Shown here piece by piece: positions 17,329-25,015 of a stretch of 64,000 bases of DNA (position 1 is the stretch's first letter; each line of letters begins with the position of its first letter). The notes below the pieces were generated by a model, which worked only from the letters and a program-made list of their open reading frames with translations, was not told where the DNA came from and ran no database searches. The translations under genes and the position numbers were made by a program. This stretch comes from Brooklawnia sp032229645 (GTDB taxonomy: Bacteria > Actinomycetota > Actinomycetes > Propionibacteriales > Propionibacteriaceae). The stretch lies in contig CAVRLB010000010.1 in NCBI GenBank assembly GCA_963722295.1, positions 1 through 64,000 on the forward strand, written 5' to 3'.

Positions 17329-17344
17329 GCGCAAGCTGCGCTGA

Positions 17345-17494
17345 GGGGTGACCGGGTCGCTTGACCCCGCCGCAGGAGGCAGGGCGCGCTGGATGATGAG
17401 GTGGAAGCTCGCACACAACGCCTTCGCGATCACCTTCGAAGGCCGAATCAACTGAAATGCGCCAGGCCAGATCCACCATTAATCTGAGATACCC
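17345..17494 (+). mobile_element. 3' remnant of an IS256-family element
   Basis: The plus strand encodes GGRARWMMRWKLAHNAFAIT then FEGRIN and a stop at 17455-17457, matching the C-terminus of the neighbouring transposase. Downstream, GATCCACCATTAATCTGA resembles the right inverted repeat (GATCCACCGTTAATTTGA in the intact copy) and ends near 17494, just before the Trypco2 gene. It is on the same strand as the 5' remnant at 11117, so the two could be the split halves of one element. Confidence 0.65.
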
Positions 17495-17511
17495 GGGTGA
17501 TAGGAGAGGCT

Positions 17512-17838
17512 GTGACTGAAGGTGTGGTGCGTGGGATGGGCTTGGCCGAGGCAATCTGCCAGATCAAGGCTGACTTGGCTGAGGCTCAGACGACGCCCAC
17601 CGGGAAGGAAATGCGGTTGCCGGTGAAATCTGTGACGGTAGAGTTGAAAGTGGTGGCCACCACATCGGCTGACACTCGGGCAGGGTTCAAGGTACCGTTC
17701 GTTGACCTTGAGCTGGGCGGGTCTGCGGCGTTGTCAGCGGAACACACGCACACGATTACCGTGGTGTTCGACACCCCGATCGACGAGTACGGTGACCCGG
17801 TGAAAGTCGGCAAGTTCGACGACGAACCAAGCTTCTAG
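17512..17838 (+). CDS. Trypco2-domain protein (trypsin-co-occurring)
   Basis: A 108-aa protein with the Trypco2 layout: an N-terminal helix GLAEAICQIKADLAEAQ, then beta strands EMRLPVKSVTVELKVVA, a Gly/Ala-rich FVDLELGGSAALSAEH and HTITVVFDTPIDE. This small domain is known from operons with trypsin-like proteases in predicted conflict (defence) systems and is thought to be a sensor, adaptor or substrate of the protease. The start is placed at GTG 17512 after GGAGAGG; GTG 17497 and GTG 17521 are alternatives. The protease-STAND-WD40 gene begins 12 bp later. Its upstream DNA is the end of an IS256 remnant, which may supply or have removed the promoter. Confidence 0.75.
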   Translation: MTEGVVRGMGLAEAICQIKADLAEAQTTPTGKEMRLPVKSVTVELKVVATTSADTRAGFKVPFVDLELGGSAALSAEHTHTITVVFDTPIDEYGDPVKVGKFDDEPSF

Positions 17839-18857
17839 CTGAGCGCCTGATGTCCGCTTGGTCATTGTCTGAGCGCACGGTTAAGGTCATCGCTGATCGA
17901 GGCGAGGGCACTCGGGATAGACGGTTTGTGCACGGTTCGGGGTGTCTGATCGGTGGCACGACCGTGTTAACTGCAGCCCATATCTTGCAGGGAGCGCATC
18001 GCGTAACTGTGCGCCGACCCGATCTTGCTGAGTTTTCGGCGACGGTCTGCCTGGCGGGTGATCCGAAGCCTTGGCGGGTCGGCCGCAGTCCCGGCGCGGA
18101 TCTCGCGTTGTTGACCGTCCCTAAGGCAGCCGACTGGCAGGTGCCGTCCATGGAGTGTGCTCGGGTTAATCGCGGTCATACCAATGGGCTGCTGGAACGA
18201 GCTCGGGCGGTTGGCTACCCACAGTTCGCTGCTCGAGCCCAGTCTCTAAGCGGAACCATTCCTGAGAACCATCCACGACGGGTATGGCTGCAGGTTCCGG
18301 TGGCAGGCTCTGTATTACTGTCCTCTCGCGAGGACGGCCTGCTGGACTTGCAGGTCACGATCGAGCCCGCAGGATTGACAGACCGACGGTCTTGCTGGGC
18401 GGGCATGTCCGGAGCCCCGGTGACCGTGGGTGGGCGATTGATCGGAGTAGTCAACGAGCACGCCCCCCGATATGGGTCATCGACGTTGGCCATTGTCCCA
18501 TTGACAGCATTGGAGGAGACGAAACATCCCCGGTGGAGCGGCAGCACACGGGAAGCCGACGCCTGGCGATCACACCTCGGGCTGGCTTGGGATGACCTGT
18601 TAGTGGTACCACCCCCGGTTGAGGCACCATATTGGGCCACGGTCCGTGAGATCGGTTTCGGCCTGCATCAGCGCATGCCCCGCCTAGTTGGACGCGAGCA
18701 AGAACTGGCCCTGCTGTCCGAGTTCGCGACCGGCCCGCCTGGCTACCAGTGGTGGAAGGGTGGCGTCTACGCCGGCAAGTCCGCCATGTTGTATGAGTTG
18801 GTCACATCAGGGGCTTTACCAGATGACGTGGGAGCGGAAGATGTCAACATTTTTGGG

Positions 18858-19883
18858 TCAGTTGCTGATGGTGTTCGTTGAGTTTGGGTCGTCTGGGGGT
18901 TTGTTGATCCAGGCGGCGGTGGGCAGGGGTAGTGGCACGGGGTGGTGGCGGACGAACCGTTCGGGGTGCTGCGTGTAGGCGTGGGTGAGGACGGTGGCCC
19001 GCTGCTCGTGGATGGTGTCGGCGTGGCCGTGGTGAACATCTGCGGGGGTGTGCATGCCGATCCCGGAGTGGCGGTGGGAGTGGTTGTACCAGCCGAAGAA
19101 CCCGACCAGGAACGCGCGGGCGTCTTCCAGGCTGCCGAACCGGGTCGGGAACTCGGGCCGGTACTTCAACGTCTTGAAATGCGCTTCCGAGTAGGGGTTG
19201 TCGTTCGAGACGTGCGGGCGGGAATGGGACTTGGTGACGCCGAGGTCGGCAAGGAGGAACGCGACCGGTTTCGAGGCCATCGAGGAGCCGTTGTCGGCGT
19301 GGATCGTCAACCGGTCCCGATCGACCTGCTGCTTGTCGATGGTGTCGGCGAGGAGCTTCTCGGCGAGCTCGGCCGACTCACACCCGGCGACCATCCAGCC
19401 GACGATGTAACGGGAGTAGATGTCGATGATGCAGTACAGGTAGAAGTAGGTCCACTTCGCCGGACCGTGGAGCTTGGTGATATCCCAAGACCACACCTGG
19501 TTAGGGGTTTCAGCGATCAGTTCGGGCTTCTTACGAGCCGGATGGGTCGCTTGGGAGCGGCGTTCCCGCACCTCGCCACGGGCCCGCAACAGCCGGTACA
19601 TGGTCGACACCGAGCACAGGTACACGCCCTCGTCGAGCAGGATCGCGTGGATCTCGGCCGGCGCCATGTCAACGAACCTCTCACTGTGCAACACCCGCAG
19701 AACCTGGGCTTCCTCCTCGACCGTCAAGGCGCGCGGCTGCCGCTTGCGGGCCTTCACCGGCGTGGCCGGTTTCGGGGACTTGCGGTGGTGCCGGTAGTGG
19801 CTGGACCGCGGCCGGCCCACCGCCTGGCAGGCGGCCGTCACCCCCACCAACGGGGTGAGCTCGAGGATCGTCTCGTCGATCAC
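18858..19883 (-). CDS. IS3-family OrfB transposase, copy 2
   Basis: A 341-aa rve-type DDE transposase, identical in translation to the product of 5825-6850 (catalytic WDITKLHG, IHADNGSS and YSEAHFKTLK). It starts at GTG 19883 inside the orfA stop. Intact. Confidence 0.9.
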   Translation of the reverse strand: MIDETILELTPLVGVTAACQAVGRPRSSHYRHHRKSPKPATPVKARKRQPRALTVEEEAQVLRVLHSERFVDMAPAEIHAILLDEGVYLCSVSTMYRLLRARGEVRERRSQATHPARKKPELIAETPNQVWSWDITKLHGPAKWTYFYLYCIIDIYSRYIVGWMVAGCESAELAEKLLADTIDKQQVDRDRLTIHADNGSSMASKPVAFLLADLGVTKSHSRPHVSNDNPYSEAHFKTLKYRPEFPTRFGSLEDARAFLVGFFGWYNHSHRHSGIGMHTPADVHHGHADTIHEQRATVLTHAYTQHPERFVRHHPVPLPLPTAAWINKPPDDPNSTNTISN

Positions 19884-20308
19884 GGCTGTTCGTCGCTGCT
19901 GCTGGTCGAGATCTGATCCAGCAGAGCCGAGAGTTTTGACTGGATCTCGATCACCTTCCGGGCTGTTTCCAGCTCGCCGGTCAACCGCTCCACCTGTTTG
20001 CGGAGCTTCACGTTCTCCTTCTGCTCCGCACTCGCCGGTGGTGCCCCCGCCGGCCGCCCCAACGCCTCCAGCACCGCCTTGTCACGCTGGTCACGCCACG
20101 CGCTGATCAACGACGTGTACAGGCCTTCGCGTCGCAGCAGGGCACCCTTGCCGTCCCGGTCACAGGCCTCGTACTCGGCCAGGATGTCCCGCTTGTACTT
20201 CGCCGTGTATGTCCGCCGGAACGCTCGCTCCGGCACCTGCGGATCAGGGACCTCATCCATACCAACAGCCTGCCCGACCGGCTTCACAGCTGTCATCGAT
20301 GCACTCAT
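19880..20308 (-). CDS. IS3-family OrfA, copy 2
   Basis: A 142-aa HTH and coiled-coil protein identical in translation to OrfA of copy 1, with the same GGAGGA-led ATG (20308). The 4-bp GTGA overlap with orfB is preserved. Confidence 0.86.
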   Translation of the reverse strand: MSASMTAVKPVGQAVGMDEVPDPQVPERAFRRTYTAKYKRDILAEYEACDRDGKGALLRREGLYTSLISAWRDQRDKAVLEALGRPAGAPPASAEQKENVKLRKQVERLTGELETARKVIEIQSKLSALLDQISTSSSDEQP

Positions 20309-21539
20309 TCGAGAATCCTCCTCTCCGCCCTCTTCAAGACAATAAACAGGACCGTCCTGCCGTCTCATCTAATGTTGACACAGAGGGGAGTCGTCACCTA
20401 CTTCGTGCGGGCACGTTCGTTCGACGCCGATGAAACTCGGTTTCTCGATGCGGTTGTGCCGCAGCTGGAAGTACTGTGCGGTGAGCAGCAGCAGATGCCG
20501 ACTTTGGATCGGTTCCACCAATTGTGGCAACGGGCTTGCGCGGGCGGGCGACCGGTGTTGCTCGTAGTCGACGCACTTGATGAGGACCTACGCCCAACGG
20601 GCCACGCATCGATCGCAGGACGACTGCCAGCCTTGTGCGGAGCCCACGGCCACGTGCTGGTGACCTCTCGTTATCACCCCCAGATCCAGACGTCGCTCGA
20701 TTCCTCCCATCCCTTGACATTCTGTCCCCAAATCGACCTTGACCCCTTTGAGGGCTCCGAAGAACTGGCCGAAGAGGCACGCACGGAGATCGATGCGATC
20801 GCCGAAGGCCCCGATGCCGATATCCTCGCTGTGCTGACCGCGGCCGGAGGCCCACTTTCGATCCACGATGTCGCGGAGTTACTGGATTTCCCACGAACGG
20901 CCTCACCGAGCACCCGAAGACGAGTGCGGGACTTGGTAACCAAAGGCCGAGCCGCGCGAAGCCTTGAACCCGTCGGATCCCCAGAGGCTTGCCGCTACCA
21001 GTTCGCTCACGAACTCCTGGTCCGGCACGCTAGGACTCACCCAGATCTAGCAGACCCTGGTTACCGCCTGAGAATCCATGAATGGGCCGAATACTGGCAG
21101 ACCCAAGCGTGGCCGATCCCCACATCCGCTCAGGAGGGGACGCCACACTATCTGCTGGACAGCTATCCGGCGACTCTGCTCGGCGACACCGAACAGCCGC
21201 AACTGTTCCCTTCTGAACCCGAACGCCTAACTGCACTGCTGGGGCAGATCGGATGGCTCGCAACGGCCATCAGCCAGGTCGGGCTCCATCAAGTTCGGGC
21301 CACACTTCAATTGGCACCTGCCTCCGCGAGGATCCGTCGGTTGCGCGCTTTGCTGGGAGCCCAAGCCCCCAACTTGAGCTCCGCGAAGAGCCGTAAGTTC
21401 GTGGTGCGTCAACTGAGTATGCAAGCGCTCTGGTTCGACTTTGATGACCTCGCCCAGGAGTGTGCTACCTTCCTTGAAGGAGTTGACGATCAAGCGGTGC
21501 CCATCTGGTCGTCCAGCCGCTCATTGGCGGTGCCTGATG

Positions 21540-22985
21540 TGGAGCTGGGCCAACACGACAGCGCAGTGCTGGCGCTGGCTTCCATGCTCGACGGGCACGT
21601 TGTCAGCACTGGCAGTGACGGCAGGATCTACCTATGGGATCTGGCCCGCCCCGGTATCCCTTTCGAACTGGGTCACCACGATAGCTCCGTACTCTCGGTT
21701 GCAGTGATGCCTGACGGACGAGTTGTAACGGGCGGCTACCGCGATCGAGTACGCGTCTGGAATCCTAGGCAAACGGGTCCTCCACTCACACTGGGCCTCC
21801 CCCGTGGCTCAGTGTGGGCGGTGGCGGCGATGCCTGATGGGCGAGTCGTTACGGGGGGCTTTGGCGGCGACGTCGCCGTGTGGGATACCGCGCGCCCAGA
21901 TCAACCGCTACGGTTGGGCCATCACTCAAGCCCTGTGCTCTCGATCGCAGTCGCGCTCGATGGGCGAGTAGCCACCGGGAGTTCCGATGGTTTGGTGGTG
22001 CAGTGGGATCCTTTGCGGCCAGGTGTTGCAAGCGTAGTGGGCGAGCACAACGGCTCGGTGCTTTCGATGGCGACGATGTTCGACGGTCAAATAGTGACCG
22101 GCTGCGAAGACGGCCGGATACGCGCGTGGGACCCCGAACGTCCACACCACCCACGCGAGCTGGGCGAGCACGACAGCCCGGTACGTGCCATCGCAATGAT
22201 GGCTGACGGTCAAATAGTGACCGGCTGCGAAGACGGCCGGATACGCGTCTGGGACCACACTTATCCCGGCACTGTCAGACTTGGTCCGCACGATAATGCG
22301 TTCCGGGCCATTGCAGTGACAGTCGACGGGCAAATGGTGACCGGCTGCGAAGACGGCCGGGTGCACGTCTGGGATTACGCCCGCTCAGGAAGCCCACTAG
22401 AACTGGACCACCAGGATGCCCCTGTGCGAGCCCTCGCAGCAATGCCTGATGGGCGACTCGCCACCGGCAGTGTGGACGGACGAGTACGCATTTGGAACCC
22501 AACCCACCCAGGAAAACCACTAGAACTAGACCACCAGGATGCCCCGGTGCGAGCCCTCGCAGCAATGCCTGATGGGCGACTCGCCACCGGCAGTGTGGAC
22601 GGACGAGTACGCATTTGGAACCCAACCCACCCAGGAAAACCACTAGAACTGGGTAATCGCGACTTCGCAGTATGGGCGCTGGCAGCAATGCCTGACGGGC
22701 GACTCGCCACCGGCAGTGTCGATGGCCGAGTACGCATTTGGGACCCAACCCACCCAGGAAAACCACTCGAGCTCGGTCACCAGGACGGAGTGTGGGCCGT
22801 GGCAGCGATGCCTGATGGGCGACTCGCCACCGGCAGTGTCGATGGCCGAGTACACATTTGGAACCCAACCCACCCAGGAAAACCACTAGAACTGGACCAC
22901 CAGGATGCCCCGGTGCGAGCCCTCGCAGCAATGCCTGATGGGCGACTCGCCGCCGGCAGTGTCGATGGCCAAATCCAAGTTTGGG
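21540..22985 (+). repeat. Tandem WD40-coding repeats (~123 bp unit), five nearly identical
   Basis: Twelve consecutive 40-41-codon units, each with the pattern LGxHDxxVxA(L/I)AxMPDGRxxTGSxDGRVRIW. The units between about 22396 and 22972 are nearly identical at DNA level (GCAATGCCTGATGGGCGACT recurs in four of them, with one-base variants elsewhere). Units 8 and 9 encode the same protein sequence. This points to recent repeat expansion or gene conversion in the propeller. One unit (near 22765) is one residue shorter. Confidence 0.88.
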
Positions 22986-23136
22986 AGCTCGCTCACTCGA
23001 ACACCCCGGTTGTGCGTGCCGTATTGGACTCCTCGATCCGTGCTATCGCCACGGGAGCACAGATGCCCCTGGTCGTGGCGTGCATGACAAACACCGGCGT
23101 CACCCTCCTGCGGTTCTCAGAATTGAAACGGTTCCC

Positions 23137-23472
23137 GTGAGTGCGGGAGCACTCCAAAGGCCTTGGCGACAGATCTGGCCCAATTCCGATTATGCGATGC
23201 TGCCTCCTTACCGCTCATCACAGATACAAAAGGCGTGCTCGGAAACCGTAGAGGGCCGTAGGCGCCCCCGTCCGGGCCAGATCAACGATGCGCTGGAGTC
23301 AGCCACCGAAGCCGTCACGGCGTACCGGCGACGGGTCACCCCGACGCCCGCAATCCGGCAAATGTTCGACTCCACGGCGATGGCAACCCAAAGAAGGCTG
23401 ATGGAACTCCAGATAACGATCACGAAGCCAGACGAGTCGACCGACGGGGAGGACATCAACGGTCATCCATGA
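23137..23472 (+). CDS. Small TPR-like protein coupled to the WD40 gene
   Basis: A 111-aa protein starting at GTG 23137, which overlaps the WD40-gene stop (GTGA). The segment INDALESATEAVTAYRRR with QMFDSTAMATQRRLMEL resembles one TPR-type repeat as found in STAND-associated tetratricopeptide proteins. It is either a real third component made by coupling or the residue of a larger TPR gene; the partly similar, broken sequence just downstream favours decay of a larger locus. No catalytic motif. Confidence 0.45.
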   Translation: MSAGALQRPWRQIWPNSDYAMLPPYRSSQIQKACSETVEGRRRPRPGQINDALESATEAVTAYRRRVTPTPAIRQMFDSTAMATQRRLMELQITITKPDESTDGEDINGHP

Positions 23473-23639
23473 TTGGCTCGCCCGTGCCTGCATGTCGACA
23501 TAAGGGGTGCTGTGTGGAGCAGCGTCTATGCTCGGGTCGCGCGACTCCAGGGGTACGGTTCTCACACCGCGCGAAGCTCCCAACAGTAGTCACGTGAATT
23601 CCCGGGCATGCGCCTACGACGCAGATGAATCCGCCGCGA

Positions 23640-23893
23640 CCTGTGTCGCTCCCCAACCCGTCGGTTCAGCCCGCTTACTCTGCCAGCGATTCACGCCCGG
23701 ACGAGTTCCAGTCAAAGCTCGCGAAGACGGTGAACGATCTCGGGATCCAGTTGTCGGATTCGGGGGCGGAAGGATGCTCTGGACGCAACCAGCGAGGCCG
23801 TCGAGGTCCGGCGGCAGCGGGCTGCACTGTGGCCCAACGCCCTACTGGGGCAGCATCTTCAATGGAGCGGAATGATGGCTCGCCCAGGCGGCG
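23640..23893 (+). pseudogene. TPR-repeat gene remnant
   Basis: The frame from about 23640 reads SDSRPDEFQSKLAKTVNDLG, then IQLSDSG; after a shift near 23765 it continues as RKDALDATSEAVEVRRQRAA and a stop at 23893. The order matches the TPR units of actinobacterial STAND/CHAT-type proteins (DLA.SLNNLG..L.....REEAL.A..EAV...R). No start or N-terminal domain remains. Confidence 0.5.
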
Positions 23894-23953
23894 AAGTATG
23901 AGCGGCACAGTTTACATCACCACTTCAATCGGCCGGCAGTAAAGATCCGGAGT

Positions 23954-24301
23954 ATGTGGCGCCCGCTGTCAACCGAATACGCTTTGGGCATGCGCTGGTT
24001 GGATATCTATGTCCCGCGTCCTGGTTGGGTTTGTATGCGGCGGTTGGATGAGCGCTTCTGTGAGGTCGCGGTGAAGCAGATCGACTACGATTTCGGCACC
24101 GCCGGTAGTTACGCCGGCCGCGAGTTGGATGCCGCGCTGCAGCTGGTGACAGATATGGCCGAGGCTGTCCGTAACCATGCTCATGCGATTCTTCCGGCGT
24201 CGTGGGGTCAATCGGTCATTATCGGCTCTGATGAAGCCGCCGAACTGCTTCCGAATCTCACTCGTGCCATCGACCAGGCCAGGTCAGGTACCCACGACTG
24301 A
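23954..24301 (+). CDS. Hypothetical protein
   Basis: A 115-aa protein with no recognised family. It has a mixed alpha/beta look (WLDIYVPRPGWVCMRRL) and a helical second half (ALQLVTDMAEAVRNHAHAIL). ATG 23954 has GGAG only 1 nt away, too close, and ATG 23990 has no clear ribosome site, so the start is uncertain. It lies between the defence cargo and the transfer block and could belong to either. Confidence 0.45.
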   Translation: MWRPLSTEYALGMRWLDIYVPRPGWVCMRRLDERFCEVAVKQIDYDFGTAGSYAGRELDAALQLVTDMAEAVRNHAHAILPASWGQSVIIGSDEAAELLPNLTRAIDQARSGTHD

Positions 24302-24390
24302 CATCAACCCGTAACCGTCGCTTCGATTGACCTCGAAACCCGCCTCTCAATCACTGGAGCAACGCAGCCCCTTCAAACCTGACACACCTC

Positions 24391-24418
24391 TTGCACTCCC
24401 GGAATAACACGTTATTTT
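24391..24418 (+). promoter_or_regulatory. Promoter with overlapping palindromic operator for the relaxase operon
   Basis: TTGCAC (24391-24396) and TATTTT (24413-24418), spaced by 16 bp, form a sigma-70-like promoter. The 14-bp palindrome AATAACACGTTATT (24403-24416) covers the spacer and the -10 box. Transcription would start about 15 bp before the zinc-finger gene. The arrangement is that of a repressed transfer promoter; the repressor is not identified. Confidence 0.45.
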
Positions 24419-24439
24419 GGTGTTGGGGAAGGACGCACC

Positions 24440-24829
24440 ATGGGTAACCAAATGGCAGCATCGTCCGGGCCAGATTGTCCGGTGTGTGGCGAGCCTGTCC
24501 CGGCCCAGCCAGGTGCGGGCCGTCCGAGCCGGTACTGTTCGTCGCGGTGTAAGAGCCGGGCTGCCCGCAAGCGCCGTGCCGAGCGAGAACTCGCTCCACG
24601 ATCGGTGGCCTCACGCCAAGAATCGTCCGAGGTTGAGGAGCATGTCCAGTCGGCGCGAACCCTGTCACGCCAGGCGGCGATCGAGCTGTTGGCGGCTGAT
24701 CCGGACGCGTTGAATGCGGTGTTGGTGAGGGTGAAGCCGATGATCGCGGCCCCGACGCATCAGACGACCGGGTGGGGCCAGGTGGCGTCCACGATCCGTG
24801 AGTCGGCGGCGATGATCCCCGAACACTGA
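24440..24829 (+). CDS. Zinc-ribbon protein preceding the relaxase
   Basis: A 129-aa protein with CPVCGEPV, then GRPSRYCSSRCKSRAARKRR, a four-cysteine zinc ribbon followed by a basic tail, and a helical C-terminus. GGAAGGA lies 8 nt before ATG 24440. Small zinc-ribbon proteins of this type recur just ahead of relaxase genes in actinobacterial conjugative elements and may bind near oriT as relaxosome accessories, but that role is inferred from position only. Confidence 0.6.
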   Translation: MGNQMAASSGPDCPVCGEPVPAQPGAGRPSRYCSSRCKSRAARKRRAERELAPRSVASRQESSEVEEHVQSARTLSRQAAIELLAADPDALNAVLVRVKPMIAAPTHQTTGWGQVASTIRESAAMIPEH

Positions 24830-25015
24830 CCTCGGGTAACACGTCTGTCACTAGCACGAATACGTCCTCCGAACCGATGGGTAAGAGGGGCCGCCGAGCA
24901 TCCGCCGGTGGTCTCCTCTCCCCCGCCCGCAGGGTCATCACGGCACCAGCGTTTCGTCTCGAAATAGTTCTCGCAGATCTGAACAGGAACGCACTGGCGC
25001 GTCCCTTGTGGTGGT

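Larger units (their letters stand above)
18835..20387 (-). mobile_element. IS3-family insertion sequence, copy 2 (inverted)
   Basis: The same 1553-bp element as copy 1, in the opposite orientation. GAG at 18832-18834 and GAG at 20388-20390 form the 3-bp target duplication. It disrupts the trypsin-STAND-WD40 gene between the Walker A and Walker B segments. Both ORFs are intact. Confidence 0.9.
17850..23140 (+). pseudogene. Trypsin-like protease-STAND ATPase-WD40 protein, split by an IS3 element
   Basis: Removing the IS (18835-20387) and one GAG repeat joins ...GALPDDVG to VVTYFVRARSF in frame and yields a 1244-aa protein. Domains: an S1-type protease (residues 1-230; His in LTAAHIL, Asp in PGADLALLTV, Ser in CWAGMSGAPV, replacing the usual GDSGGP); a STAND/NACHT-like NTPase (from about 280; Walker A YAGKSAML, Walker B VLLVVDALDED, then VLVTSRYHP); and at least 12 WD40 repeats of about 41 residues. 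Such proteins sense a trigger through the propeller, oligomerise through the NTPase and unleash the protease, which fits abortive-infection-type immunity. As sequenced, only the protease with the P-loop is translated from the true start; the downstream half lacks one. Confidence 0.85.

Noticed and set aside
17929..18834. Idea that the protease part and the WD40 part are two separate genes with their own starts
   Set aside because: The target duplication and the exact in-frame rejoin show one gene; the 20372 start codon lies inside the IS end.
22275..22931. Antisense frame opposite the WD40 repeats giving a repetitive protein
   Set aside because: Its periodicity is only the reverse strand of the WD40 units.
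22396..22972. Regular direct repeats that could be mistaken for a CRISPR array
   Set aside because: Units are contiguous, in frame, with no unique spacers; they encode WD40 blades. No cas genes are present.
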